The notes: a model not told the origin generated them from the letters alone. A DNA stretch of 64,000 nucleotides from Anaeramoeba flamelloides (GCA_027625915.1 JANTQA010000029.1:248001-312000); one strand, 5' to 3'; positions 1 to 12,219 are shown, numbered from the stretch's first letter. Numbers and translations: made by a program.

Positions 1-1641
1 CATTATCGTCTTCTTGGAAAAAATTCCAAAGTAAATCCCAATGAGATTGGAAATCTTTAACGATCGAAATTATCCCTAGTCTGTTAATAATTTTTACAGT
101 TGTTTCCAAAACTCTTAAGGGCTCATAAAATTTTGCCAAATTAAATTCGTTTTTTTGAAAAAATCCCTCCAAATATTCATGATTATAAACAAATTCTAAA
201 TTTGTTCTTAAAGAATTTTTAATTATTTTAATTAATAAATTATTTTCTTCTTCAGTTAAATATTTTGACTTGCATTTTTGCTTATAATCATCAGCTTTTA
301 TTATTAAATCAAAATAATAATAGAATATTTTTTTTTATTATATTTATTTTTCTTATTTTTTTGACTGTTTTTTTCTTGATTCTCATCCTTCTTATTTTCA
401 TCTATATTATTATTATTATTATTATTATCATTTAACTCTTTTGTTAAAAAATTGAAATTAATTATTTTTTTGATCATTGGGTAAATATTAAGAGCTAATT
501 TTTGATCAATAACTTTTCTAATATTTTTATTTTCTTTAGATTTTCTAGAATTTAAGAAGATTATATTGATTAATTCAAAATAATTTTTAATAAAGTTTGA
601 AATTTGTTTAGATCTATGAAAATTATTTTTTAATATTAAAGAAACAATTTTAATAAATTTACAAATTGTTTTAAAAATTTTTGAATTGTCCATAACCCAT
701 AATTTTTCAAAATTTTTTGGTTCTAAAATATTTAATAAATTCATAAAACTAGAAATATTTTGATTAATTGTTTTTAGCTCATCCCACTTATAAATTTTTT
801 TATTTATATTCTTTCTTAATTTTATAAATGGTCTATATTTTTTATTAATCATTGTTTGTATTAATTCTAAATTATTTTTATTTTTACAAATAATTTCCTT
901 TTCCTTATCCTTTTCCTTTTCCCTTTCCTTTTCCTTTTCCTTTTCCTTTTCCTTTTCCTTTTCATTTTCCTTTTCAATTTCCATTTCTTTGTTTTCGATT
1001 TCCATTTCTTTGTTTTCGATTTGCACCATTTCTATTTTGATTTCTTTATTATTGCTTATTTTCATATTGTTTTGGTTTTTTAAACTTTTTTGATTTTTAT
1101 TATTCAAATTTATTATTTTTAATTTAATTGACTTAAATTTAATAGTATTAATTATTCTATTTTTTAATTCATCTTTTTTTGAAAATAAATTATCAGGGAT
1201 TATTTTATAAATTTCAATCAATGTTAAGCATTGTAAATAATTTAATTTATCAGATAGTAAATCATTTAAATAATTTATAAATAAATCAAATATTTCAGGT
1301 TTTTGATTGATTATTTTAACAAACATATTTTTAGTCAAATTGTCTTTATTTCGAAAAGTATGAAAAAATTTTTTCAAAAATTTTTGATTTTGAAATATTT
1401 TTTTAGGAAGAATTTCAATTTTACATAATTGATTAAAAAGAAAAGTTGGTATTTCAGAATAATAATTAAGATTAAAAATATTTATCCAAAAATTATTTTT
1501 AGAATTATTAAATTGAAAATTTGATAATATTTTGAAAATAAAATCAATAAAAGTAATTAAATCAGTATTTATATTCTTATATTTAATTTTTTTTAATAAA
1601 ACGATAATCTTGTCAGAAATTTTAATTAGAGATTTATGATA

Positions 1642-1721
<80 letters not shown>

Positions 1722-4700
1722 CATTATTCTTATTATTATCATTATTAATATCATTATCGTTATTATTATTATTATCATTTTCTTCATTATTGATAATATT
1801 TTTATTGGAAATCAATTTGAAGAAAAATTTTCGAAAAAATTACAAAAAAAAAGAACATATTCTTTTTTCATGATTAAATTATTAGAATTTAATATTGATT
1901 GCAATATATTTAATAGTATTTTTAAAAATATTTTTAAAATTATTTTAATTTTATCAAAATATTTTTCAACTATTGTCAATTGATTTATACTCATAGAAAA
2001 AATATTAATTATAAATAATAATTGATCCAAAGAATAAATTTTATAATTTATTAATATTTGATGGAAATATAAAAAAATTTCATCGATTTTGATATTTTTT
2101 TTAAAAAATCGAATTATTTCCCTTTTCACTGTAACATCTAATATTATTTCCTTTTGGATATTTTGCAAAATAAAATCTTTAATTTTTTCTTTTATTTTCT
2201 TATTTTTAGTTAGTTGATAAATTAAATTAAGAATTTTAATCAAGTATAAATTTTTAGAATCATTTAAAAAGTATTTTTCAACGATTAATTTTTTTATTTC
2301 TGATTTATTTCTCTTCAAATCAGTATGTATACTCTTTTCGGAAAATATTGAATAGCATAAATCTTTGTAATATAGCAATAAATTCTTATTGTTGAATAAA
2401 TAATTGTATTGCGAATTTAACTCGAAAAATGAGATTAATAAATCAGTATTAATTTGTTGAATCTGCAAATGAAATAATTCTTTAGATAATTTATAAATCG
2501 CTGGCAAGACTAATTTTGGATTTTGAATAAACAGTTTTTTGTCAATATAATTCTTAAGGATGATTTTTAATAATAAATAGCAATTATTCATGTTTCCCAA
2601 GTATTTCATTAAATTTGGTACTAATTGCAAACAACTCGAGCATTTTTTTAAATCAATGGATCTTCGGCTTTTAATGATTATCGTAGTCAATAAAGGATTG
2701 ATTCTATTTTGGAAAAATTGGATGGTTCTCTGTGGGTTTTGCATACAAATTAATTGTTTAAAAATTTGGTTAAATATTTCTCCAAATATAATTGTAGAGT
2801 AATAATTCTCATATTCAATAATTTCAGATAATAAAGTTATTAAAGGAAACCAATAATAAATTATATTTGGTCCAAAATAATGAACGATTAATTGTAATAA
2901 TTTCAAATTATTTTTGAATAGTTGGTAATATTTATTTTCCTTTTCGTAATTGATGGATAATCCAATTTTCTTTGATTTTTTTAATTCAAAAAATAATTCA
3001 GTATAAAAGACATTATTAGTATATAAGCATATTTCTGTTGGAGCTGAAAAAAATTTTTTTTTTGGAATTAATTTTAATGGTAATTTATGAAAATACTTTT
3101 CTGGTTTTGAATCATTTTTATTCTCATTTCTATTGCTTTTACCCCCTTTTGTGGATATTCTTTTCTTTTTACCTTCTGTTATATTTTTTGAATGTATTTC
3201 AACAAAATTAAATTTCTTCAAAATTCTCAATGGGTTATAATTTTTTTTAATATTCTTTTCTTGTTGTGTTAAATGCCTTTCATCTTTAATTACCTGATTT
3301 AAGCTTTTTTCAGAATTTAAATCATTACAAATTGTTAAAACTTTACAACAATGATTTAACAAAATTTCAAATTGTCTGATCGGATATTTGATTTTATCTT
3401 TTATTTCTTCCTCTGCATTTTTAATTTCTTCTTTTAATGTGCAATATTCACCTTCGTCACTTTTTTCTTTACCCATGTAACCCACTTTATCCACTTTATT
3501 TTTTATATATTTTTTATCCACTTTATCTTCTTTATCTTCTTTATTTACTTTATCCTCTTTATCTTCTTTATCTCCACTTCTCTCAGCACTTTTTAAATTT
3601 TCGTCATTTTCATTATTAATATTAATTATTTGAAAAAATGTTTTTGAAATTAATTTTTTATTTTTATAAAATAACAATAACAATTTGATTATTTGATTAT
3701 GGAAATCAATTTCTTTAATAATTCTATAACTATCTAAATTTTCAATTATATAATCATGAAATTCATTCAATATTATTTGCCTTTTTATTTTGGATTGGCT
3801 ACAATTTCCCCATATTTCTATTAAAGCAAAGATTAACCCTTTAAAAATTGTTTTACTATGAGACAATTGTGTGATTTTTTTTACAAATTCTTGGATGATA
3901 TATTGGAATCTATAAATTGATGTCGAACTAATTGTCGCCAAACATTCTCCACAATTCTGTTTTATTCGGTTATCATTAGATTGGAATAAATATTTAAATA
4001 ATTTTTCAAAAATAGTTTTTTCAAATTTATTTTGGTTTTTATTGGCAATCATATATTCTGTAAATATTTTGAGAATCAAGTTAACTACAATCCATGTTAA
4101 TGACTTTTCATTTAATAATGCAAAAATCTTTAATAATATGATTTCAACAGATTCTTTAAATTTTGGATATTTAGATAATGTGCCAATAATATTTGAAAGT
4201 GACTTACAAACTTGGTTTCTCGTTAATTTTTCATTTAATTTTTCAAGTAATAGATCTAATAATAATGTTATTTCAATACCCGATTCATTTTTTCCAATTA
4301 AAAATAGAATTAATTTTTCAATTAATGATATTGAATATTTCCTTAATTGCGGGTCGTAGTGATCTAAATATTGGAAAATCGGGATTTTTTTAAAATTAAA
4401 ATTTTCGCCTTCTTTCCTTTCTCCTTTATTTAAATTTTTAGGAATTGTGACATTTTTATTTTTCATCTGATTTTTATTTATTGTTTTTATTTTCTCATTA
4501 TCGTATTTCCCCTTTAAAGGTTTTTTAATATAAAATTCATAAAAAAATTTGGGATAAATTTTAAAAATTTTTATTATACAATGAAACGAAAATGTTTTTA
4601 CTGAAAAATTTTTTTCATTCAAGAAATAATTGATTAAATTATTCATTATTGATTCTTTAATTAGTATTTTGATATTTTTTAAAATCTGAATTTCTTTATT

Positions 4701-6266
4701 TTGACATTCAAATTTTATTTTGTTTTTATTCAATTTTAACCATTTTAAAAGTCTTTCTAAATTTTCTAAAGAATTTGATTTTATACTATTATTTTCATTG
4801 TTTCCAAATATTAATGCTAAAAAATTGAGAATCTTTAATGACATTTCTATAAAATTTGGTTCATTTCGAAAACTTTCAATAAAATTTATTAAACATTTTA
4901 AAATACCCATAGTCCGATCATTATCTTGAATATAAGATAAATCTTTAGTTTCACTTTTATTCGTTTTTTCATCATCGAGCAAATTTTCCTTTAATAGAAA
5001 TGATAAACAAAGCTCCATAGATCGTTTTTTTGTTTTTTTTTTAATTGTTTTGTATCTTTTCGAAATATTTTCTTTTTCATTTTCATTTTCATTTTCTATG
5101 TTGCCGTTGTTTTTTTGAAGCTTTTTATTTTGTTTTTCATCATTGGAATTTTCTTTATTTTGGATCTTTAAAATGTTTTCATTTTCATTATTGGTTTCTT
5201 TTTTTAAAAGTATTTTTTCATTCTTTTGATTTTGATTTTGATTTTGATTTTCATTTTCATTTTCATTTTCATTTTCATTTTCATTTTCTTTTTTTTTTTC
5301 TTTTTCTTTTTCTTTGTCATTTTCAATTTCTTTTTCAATTTCTTTCTCATTAAAACACCATTTAAATAATAAAATATAAACTTTGCCCAAGGATCGTTGT
5401 ATATCTGGTTGATTTGTATTTAATTTTTTTAATATAATCGAAATTGTTTCTTGAAATTGTTCTTGGTTGACGTACGGACCTAAAATTTTAAAGACAATTG
5501 GGAACGAGTCATTTAAAAAAACAGAAAAAATAAAACTCTGTGGTTTTTTAAAAATGTCAATTAAGGCTTCAAAAATATCATATGTAAAATTGTAAATTTG
5601 TTTTAAAGGAAGGTGCCTTATAACAAGGGGGATTAATGAGAGTGCAGTTTCTTTAGATCGAATTGAAGGATCTAAATTTAACTCTTTATTCCTATTAATT
5701 GCCTTGGTATATCCACCCCTCTCAGAATTGTTTTGTTGTGGAATTTGATTTTTTTCTCGCTGGCTTGTGAAATATGAAAGAATTTTTGAGATTTTGTTGT
5801 CTTCATTGTTTTTGTGGGCTTCTTTTTTTTCGATTTTGGGTTTTTCCTCCCCTATTTCTTTTTTCTTTGTATTTTCATTTTTGTTTTCAGTTTCGTTTTC
5901 TTCTTCTGCACCCATCATTAAAATCGGTAAGATTGCAGTAATAATAATATCAGCATTTTGATGCTTTGTTGAATCAATGATTGTAAGTAAACTACTAAGA
6001 CTAAGTATCCTAATATTACTTGAAGAATGCTCCCTGAGTTTTAAGAAAGCAAATATGGTTAATTCAAGTTTGTTTGGAAATGATAAAATGCGCTGATCTT
6101 TGGAATGCAAAAAAACGATCCCTGAAAGATAAAGTGACTCGTTAATGATATGCTGAGATAATTCATTGCAAGTTTCTTTAATCTTTGTTTCAGAGTACCT
6201 TTGTGATATTTGTGGATTTGTTGAAATGCATTGTTGTAAAATAAAGAGGGATTGTTTCCAATTCAT
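1..6266 (-). CDS. HTT: Huntingtin-like HEAT-repeat protein (3' end outside window)
   Basis: Large alpha-helical HEAT/ARM protein read from 6266 leftwards, at least about 2,080 residues before the window edge. I recognise huntingtin from several aligned islands. Residues 256-304 (SFPIVFKILGPYVNQEQF onward) match human 'AVPKIMASFGNFANDNEI' and the '[20 protein letters not shown]' block. Residues 571-646 (YPKFFYEFYIKKPL, then FQYLDHYDPQLRKYS) match 'HPESFFSKLYKVPL' and 'LNYIDHGDPQVRGAT'. A segment near 1-125 (INRLGIISIVKDFQSHWDLL) matches the C-terminal '[20 protein letters not shown]'. There is no N-terminal polyglutamine; low-complexity linkers are rich in Glu/Lys/Asn (residues 120-190, 305-415). 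The reading frame changes twice, near 1815-1840 and near 304-340, each beside short homopolymers, so I treat 1812-6266, about 304-1815 and 1-300 as one gene. Human huntingtin is 3,142 residues. Known role: HEAT scaffold in vesicle transport, autophagy and cell division. The family call rests on remembered alignment. Confidence 0.75.
895..975. repeat. TTTTCC hexamer microsatellite in huntingtin-like gene
   Basis: About a dozen copies of a 6-bp unit, read on the minus strand as alternating Glu-Lys (EK) codons. It lies in the third quarter of the huntingtin-like gene and encodes a charged linker between helical regions. Confidence 0.85.
1640..1722. repeat. ATT trinucleotide tract encoding poly-Asn
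   Basis: An almost pure ATT run of about 27 units, read on the minus strand as AAT codons, giving a polyasparagine tract. It lies just downstream of the first frame change in the huntingtin-like gene. The plus-strand reading (poly-Ile) is an antisense shadow and not a protein. Confidence 0.9.
5223..5340. repeat. Hexamer tracts encoding NQ, NE and KE repeats
   Basis: ATTTTC, ATTTTG and TTTTTC hexamers encode Gln-Asn, Glu-Asn and Glu-Lys dipeptide repeats on the minus strand, at residues about 310-350 of the huntingtin-like protein. They separate the first HEAT block from the next. Confidence 0.85.
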
Positions 6267-7007
6267 AAAAAAGAATTTGGTTTTTTCTTTTTATTTGAAA
6301 AGGAAGAAAAAAGTTAAAGACAAATAAAAGAGAAAAATGGAAAAAATCTTTCTTGAGAAAGAATAAAGTATTAAAATAGGAAAAAAAACTGGGTAATTCT
6401 AAAAGAAAACAACACTACTCTTTAATTTGTTGTTATTTTTTTGTTTGTCAATCTCTGAGAAGAATAATTCTGTAATTTAAAAAATTTCACTTTCTTTAGC
6501 TTAGAATTAATTCAAGTTAATGACAGGTGTTTTGTCAAATTTCAACACTTAAAGGTTTGAAGCAAAAATAAATAAATAACAGATACTCGAATTATGATTT
6601 TAAGCTTGCATTATAAATGGAGTAATTTCAAAAAGGAAACAATTAATAAAATATTCCTCTACAGAAGACATTTAGATGTACGAATTTACATTGCTTGTTA
6701 TACATTTCTTTGATCTATCTTGAATCGAAACAAAAATCCCACAATAAAATAACTATTTACCTCAAAAAGTCGATTCGTTTTTAAAAAAGTCCACAAAACA
6801 TAATAACTAGGAAGGGGTTATTTTCAAAGACTTAAAAACGAATTGCCTTCACAAGAAGAATCAAAAAGTAAAATTATTAATACTTATGTTGTGACGATCA
6901 AAGTAAGAGAGGGAATTTTAAGATAAATCCATTAAGAGAGTAACAGCACCTCACTGGAATAGTACTGTGTAATACTTTATTAAAAATTTTATTGGAGTAT
7001 GAAGTTC

Positions 7008-7482
7008 TCCAATAGCCAAAATAATGTTTTCATAAAGACTAGAATCCTGTTTCAAAATATAATCCGTGCTTTTTTTTCTTCTTGTTCCAAGGTAATATCC
7101 AATCAACTACCCAGTAGTATACCTAATTTCAAATCAATTTTAAAAGTAAACTCCTTGATTTGTGAATTCAATTTCAAATTAGGAATGCGATTTGTTGAAA
7201 ATTTTTTAGTTTTTTTCTCAATTTTTTGAATTTTTTTGTTTTTTGATAATAAAAATTCATTCTTAAGAATTTACTCTATTTTTTGAGATAAATTTTCTCC
7301 CTTTGATCCATCATTAAGAAATTAGAATTTCCATTAAATAATAGAACTTTAAGAAACCAGTACCATATTTATTTATTATTTTAATTGCAGGTTTCTTTTA
7401 TTGGTTAATGTATAGGTATTTTATAACATAAAATACACACTTTTTATTTTGAAACATGGATTCAATTATTTTGACTACAGTA
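7008..7482 (+). mobile_element. Tc1/mariner-type MITE, copy 1
   Basis: Non-autonomous element of about 475 bp, homologous along its length to 41212-41695. The right end reads TTTTGACTACAGTA, the family terminus with a TA target. The left end (AATAGCCAAAATAATG) is diverged. Shared internal landmarks include CCATATTTATTTA and TTTCAAAATATAATCCGTGC. No transposase frame is present. Confidence 0.7.
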
Positions 7483-7910
7483 ACCATCAAAAAAATTAAA
7501 AAAAAACAAAATAACCAAAAAAAATTAATATTACTAATATGTACAATTAAAGTTTCCGAGAAAACAAAAAAAAAATAAATTTCGAGACTATTATTATTTT
7601 TTTTATTATTGGTATTTTCAAGATCTAAGACTAAACAGTTTCAGGTTGTATTACCAGATTTTATTTATATTGTATTTAGTAATTATTTGAACTTAATTTT
7701 CTTGACAAATATTCTCCAAATCCATCTTGTTTAGAGATCCCAAAAAAAGAAATTATAAAATATTTTTGGGTTTTTTTTTTTGTTCCTAAAAATCAACTTT
7801 CAGGTAGAGAATGTTATGCTTCATTGGTATTATTCATATATATATAACATCATGTATATCATATCTTTTATAAAATGATTTCATTTTATTTTGGTAAGAT
7901 AACTTTAATA

Positions 7911-8142
7911 TTATAAGCCAAATTTCAAAATTAGGGGCAAACTTTTTGATTATTATTTTTTTCTTTTTTCATTTGTCTTTCAAAAAATAAAATGATAACA
8001 CTATATTTTTATTTATTAATCTATATTGGTTATTATCTCTAAGCACTTTAGTAAAATACATTTTAATTCAAAAAAAAAAAACCATTAAACAAATTTTTTT
8101 ATGATGAAAAATCTGCCCTTATTTTTGAAATTTAGCTTATAT
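7911..8142. mobile_element. About 232-bp MITE, copy 1
   Basis: The ends form terminal inverted repeats of about 35 bp: ATAAGCCAAATTTCAAAAT at the left, and AATTTAGCTTATAT preceded by ATCTGCCCTTATTTTTG at the right. The same element occurs at 34983-35216. It is flanked by TA-rich sequence and has no coding capacity. Confidence 0.75.
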
Positions 8143-8241
8143 ACAAATTCTTTGTTAATTATTTATTTGTTTATTTATTTTTACCTTTCTGAAAATTTTT
8201 TAGTAACTTAATTATAATTCATAATATAATTGTAAAATTAT

Positions 8242-8375
8242 TATAGCTGTTTTAAAAGGGTGTGGGCTCGAAGTTTTATAAGTAGGGCTTAAAAATTTCT
8301 AATTCGTGTGTTTTAATCAGTTCAGTAAACATCTAATAAAACTTTTGGTACACACTTTTCTAAAACAGCTGTATA
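8242..8375. mobile_element. 134-bp MITE with about 38-bp inverted ends
   Basis: The left end TATAGCTGTTTTAAAAGGGT is mirrored by the right end CTTTTCTAAAACAGCTGTATA read inverted, and the match continues inwards to AAGTTTTAT and its partner ATAAAACTT. Size and structure fit a short MITE. Only one copy was seen in the window. Confidence 0.7.
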
Positions 8376-10395
8376 CAATGTTTTCTAATTGGTTAAAGAT
8401 CTCTTTTTTTATTTTTATTTTTTTCTTTCAAATTTTTTTATAATTTTTAATATTAAGTGAAGAATAGATCATATTTTTTTTATCTTTTCATGGGTGTTTG
8501 TTATAATTTCTTGATATTTCTTTTAATTTTTCATTAATAAAAACCATTATTTTAAAAAAATTGTTGTATTTATTTTCGTAAATTTTTTTGTTTATGTTTT
8601 TGTTATTTAAGATATATAATAATTATTTTATTGATATATTTTTTATTTTTTTACCATTCCACTGTTTTGTGAAGAGTCAAAACATTAGTTTCATATTAAT
8701 TATTCTTTAAAAGTTATAAAATAGTAAATTTACTCTATTTATTTATTTATTTATTTTAATTCTTAAATAATTTATGATAATTCTTAATGAATTAAGATTG
8801 TAAAAATTTTCAAATGTAGATAAAGTTCAGATCAGTACTTTTATCAAAATATTATTATTTAAATTATTCCAATTTAATACTTTAAAAATTTTATTATGAA
8901 TTTGTAATATTTTGAATTCCAAAATTACTTATTTGAATGAAGAAAAAGACTTAAATATAAAATATTATTTTCAAAAAATATTCAAAAGATAGAAAAAAAA
9001 TAAAACTTCATATTAAAAGATTATTTTTATATTAATTTTGATTTATTTGGTGATAAAATAAATCTATTTATTAAATATTCCAAACAAATAGGCTATTATA
9101 ATAATAATTGACTACTTATTGCATTTAGAATTATGAAAAAATACAATCATAAGATACCAAAACTTACACATTTTCTATTTTTTTCCAAATTATTAAGTTT
9201 GTTCATTTTTAACAAGTTTTTTATTAACAAAAAATATAAAATATAATTTTTCTAAGAGAATAAAATTTATAAATCCTCTCGTGGGACTTGAAATATGTAT
9301 ATACAGTCTCTTAAATTTAACTTTTTCGGAATATTTATTATTCATATAATTTAATATCAAATTTGTAGTATGTTATTTGTTGATATTTTTTCTTACTGGT
9401 ATGGCTATCTAGTCGAGAAAAACAATTGAAATGGAAAAAAAAAAAATCCAACTTTTTATGTATTAATAAGATCATTTGAAAACCAAAATGGGGTTCGATA
9501 GTTCTCTTAAAATCAAAAATGAAAAACAAGAAAATTTTTAGAAAAAATATTAAATAGTGGCAATCAATTTCTAATTTAAATGATATTTAACTATAATTTT
9601 ATTTACAACCTATACAGTTTCGAGGTTTCACTCTTTGATTTTTTTATAATTTCTCAAAGATTTTTTTTTTTCATTTTTTTCAAATGAGTTATTTTTTTAT
9701 CAAAAATGTTAGATAATCCTTGCTTGGTCAAATATAGAGAGTTAAAAAATAACCAAAAATTAGATTCAAGAAATTAAATCAATTATATACTTATAGAAAA
9801 TAATTTGTTTCTATTTCTCCAATTTTTGCCTTTGGAAATTTAATAACAGACAATTAGAATTTTTTTTTTCCAAAATTTTTATTTTTTGAAATTGAGTCCC
9901 CTTTTAAACTTTTTTTAATTGAATTTTTTATTTCAGAGATCCTATGAACAATTATTTTTTTCTTTATTTGAATTTTGTCAATCAAAAGAAGTGCAATTTC
10001 ATAATAATATCCTTTTTGATGTCAAGTAGCCACTTGGGTATGAAAAAAACTCACTGTAAGTTACTCGATCTGTAAATTAGATATATTCAAATCAGTTTGA
10101 AAATCTTTAATTCTCTAATAGTGGTATTAGAATATTAAATGGTAAAAAATTTTTACTTCATTTTCCCTTGAACTTTTAAGAAATTTCAAAGAAATAGATT
10201 CTAATTTGTGGAATTTTGGGATCGCTATTTATTTGTTTCTTTCTTTTTAGATTGGTAAAAATTGGGTGAAATAAGAATCCTAAAAGACAGTTTCTGAAGA
10301 ATTCTAAACTAATGAGAACCAGATGAATTATATTCCATTTTAATTTTATTTACAAGTAAATGAAATATCATTGGTTCGTAGAAAAACACCATTTT

Positions 10396-10596
10396 TTAAG
10401 AAATTGTTACTCGTTGAGAACAAATTTCAGTTAAAAATTTTTTCAATTGAGAAATCTTGGTCTTAAAAATTTGTGTTTGTCCATCTATCTCAAAATGGAA
10501 TCTTTTTTCTGAAATTAAAAAATTATTTTTAAAAACCATCTTCTCCCTTATTAAGATCAACTTTTCACTCTTTTCCAACTTTAAATTTTTCAGATA
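10396..10596 (-). other. Possible orphan exon, unrecognised
   Basis: A 66-codon open minus-strand frame with a mixed, protein-like composition (for example RFHFEIDGQTQIFKTK and QLKKFLTEICSQRVTIS), preceded by a CTTTAG that could be a 3' splice site. It begins 300 bp upstream of, and divergent from, the processing-peptidase start. I recognise no family and found no partner exon. It may be a short or decaying gene, or chance. Confidence 0.2.
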
Positions 10597-10881
10597 CTAA
10601 AGCCATATAAGACACTCCCTAATTTACCTTGGTTAACAAGTCAGAAAAATATTAATAAATTAATGTTGGGCTATCTTACAAGAAGGAAATCAGTTAGATT
10701 AACCTTTGAAATATTTCAAAACAAATGATGGTAAGGGGTTGTAAAAAAAGATGAAGCCACATTACCTATTCCACAGAGAAAACAAATTTCCAAAAATAGA
10801 ACATATTTACCCTGAAAATATTAAGAGCAAATAAAAATTTCATTTTTTAATTCTTGAGGCACAACATTTACAAAGGATTGA

Positions 10882-12219
10882 ATGTTTCAGATCTTAAAGA
10901 GAACATTTGTAACTTCAAACTCATACGTACCGCGACTAACAGCATTACCCAATGGGCTAAGAGTACTTACACATCACATTCCAAGTATTAGTGGCACCAC
11001 TGGTGTCTGGGTGAATTCTGGATCGCGCTATGAATTTGAACACACAAATGGCGTTGCTCATTTTTTGGAACATTTAATGTGCCGAAGGGCTGAACGAGAA
11101 AGTGGAGGGAAAATCGCGTCTCGGCTTGAGTATCTGGGAGCGCAATTAAACGCGTACACATCCAAAGAAATCTCTGCATTTTATCTCTTCCACAACTGGT
11201 CTTCGCATCCTGAAATGCTCAGGCTGCTTGCCAATCTGATAACAAAGCCAGAGATCACAAAGCAGGTCATCTCCTCTGAAAGGAACAATATTTTGTCTGA
11301 AAAGGACCAAGTTGAGTCCATCCTAGATGAGCAAATCAATATCCTGATGCACCAGGCATGCTTTGGTGCAAGCACACTTGGAAGAACCATTCTGGGCACC
11401 GAAAGTACCATTACAAACATGCGGGCCAAGCACTTGCACGACTACCACCAAAAAAACTTCATTGCGCCAAGGATGATCGTTGCTGCCGCAGGGCCCTGTG
11501 AGCACGAAAGGGTAGTTGACCTCTCACGCGAGCTCTTTTCCAATCTCAAAACAAAGCAAACAATGGTCGAAAGTGTGCAGGAAAAGCGACAGCTGAGGTT
11601 CCCCTTCAAGGGCGTCTTCAGGCAGCGGAAACTGTACATCCCGATTTCCCAAATGCCCGTCGCCCACTACGCTCTTCTGTTCCCCTCTGTGGGGTGGAAG
11701 GACTTCCACCAGTGCCTAATCGAAAGGATCATCCAAACAAACTTTGGCAATTTCCAGACAAACATCACCTCCTTCACAAACCGTGTTCTGCAAAGCCAAT
11801 TGGCATTGGACTATAACCCAATTATGTACCCTTATCGGGAAACAGGCATTTGGTCCTTTTCTGCCGTTTCAAACCCCAAGGCAGTCAAGGGGTTTGTCAC
11901 AGAATTTATCAAGGAACTTGAAGAATTAAGCTCCAGCCCCAACATCACAAATATTTTAAACGCCAAAAACTCATTAAAATTGTCATTCATTTTGCACAGA
12001 AACAATACCTTCCAGTTTTGCGAGGAAGCAACCAAATATGTCTTTATGTCAAACAGACCGCCGCCTTTGCAAGAGATTTTTGATCAAATAGACCAAATTT
12101 CTCTGAATGAAATTTCAAAATATGCTTTGTATTGGCTGAATGGACTGAAATCCTTTTGTTATATAGGCCCAGAGACAGACATACATAGTATTTATAATAT
12201 AATCTATCCAAACTATTAA
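10882..12219 (+). CDS. Processing peptidase beta-type subunit (M16 metalloprotease)
   Basis: A 445-residue M16-family peptidase that resembles the beta subunit of mitochondrial (here perhaps hydrogenosomal) processing peptidase, which cleaves targeting presequences from imported proteins. The zinc-binding HxxEH motif is intact at residues 60-64 (HFLEH), and the third ligand glutamate falls at residue 140 (SEKDQ), the spacing expected for the family. LNAYTSKE and LGRTILG are conserved family blocks. The N-terminus (MFQILKRTFVTSNSY) is Arg/Ser/Thr-rich like an organelle presequence, which supports this start. There are no introns. GC content and use of C-ending codons are much higher than in neighbouring genes, as in highly expressed genes. 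The glycine-rich loop that would mark an alpha subunit is not evident. I am confident of family and active site, less of the subunit assignment. Confidence 0.9.
   Translation: MFQILKRTFVTSNSYVPRLTALPNGLRVLTHHIPSISGTTGVWVNSGSRYEFEHTNGVAHFLEHLMCRRAERESGGKIASRLEYLGAQLNAYTSKEISAFYLFHNWSSHPEMLRLLANLITKPEITKQVISSERNNILSEKDQVESILDEQINILMHQACFGASTLGRTILGTESTITNMRAKHLHDYHQKNFIAPRMIVAAAGPCEHERVVDLSRELFSNLKTKQTMVESVQEKRQLRFPFKGVFRQRKLYIPISQMPVAHYALLFPSVGWKDFHQCLIERIIQTNFGNFQTNITSFTNRVLQSQLALDYNPIMYPYRETGIWSFSAVSNPKAVKGFVTEFIKELEELSSSPNITNILNAKNSLKLSFILHRNNTFQFCEEATKYVFMSNRPPPLQEIFDQIDQISLNEISKYALYWLNGLKSFCYIGPETDIHSIYNIIYPNY

Larger units (their letters stand above)
6267..10881. other. Intergenic region with MITEs
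   Basis: This 4.6-kb gap lies between the 5' ends of the divergent huntingtin-like and processing-peptidase genes, so both promoters should lie in it. It holds a Tc1-type MITE (about 7008-7482), a 233-bp MITE (7911-8142) and a 134-bp MITE (8242-8375). The rest is AT-rich with homopolymers and no convincing gene. One minus-strand frame (about 10396-10596) looks more protein-like than chance and is listed separately. Confidence 0.7.

Noticed and set aside
1636-1983. Plus-strand poly-isoleucine open frame
   Set aside because: Antisense shadow of the AAT (Asn) repeat in the huntingtin-like gene.
11181-12035. Several minus-strand frames over the processing-peptidase gene
   Set aside because: They exist only because the gene is GC-rich and so poor in stops; the plus strand has the intact M16 motifs.
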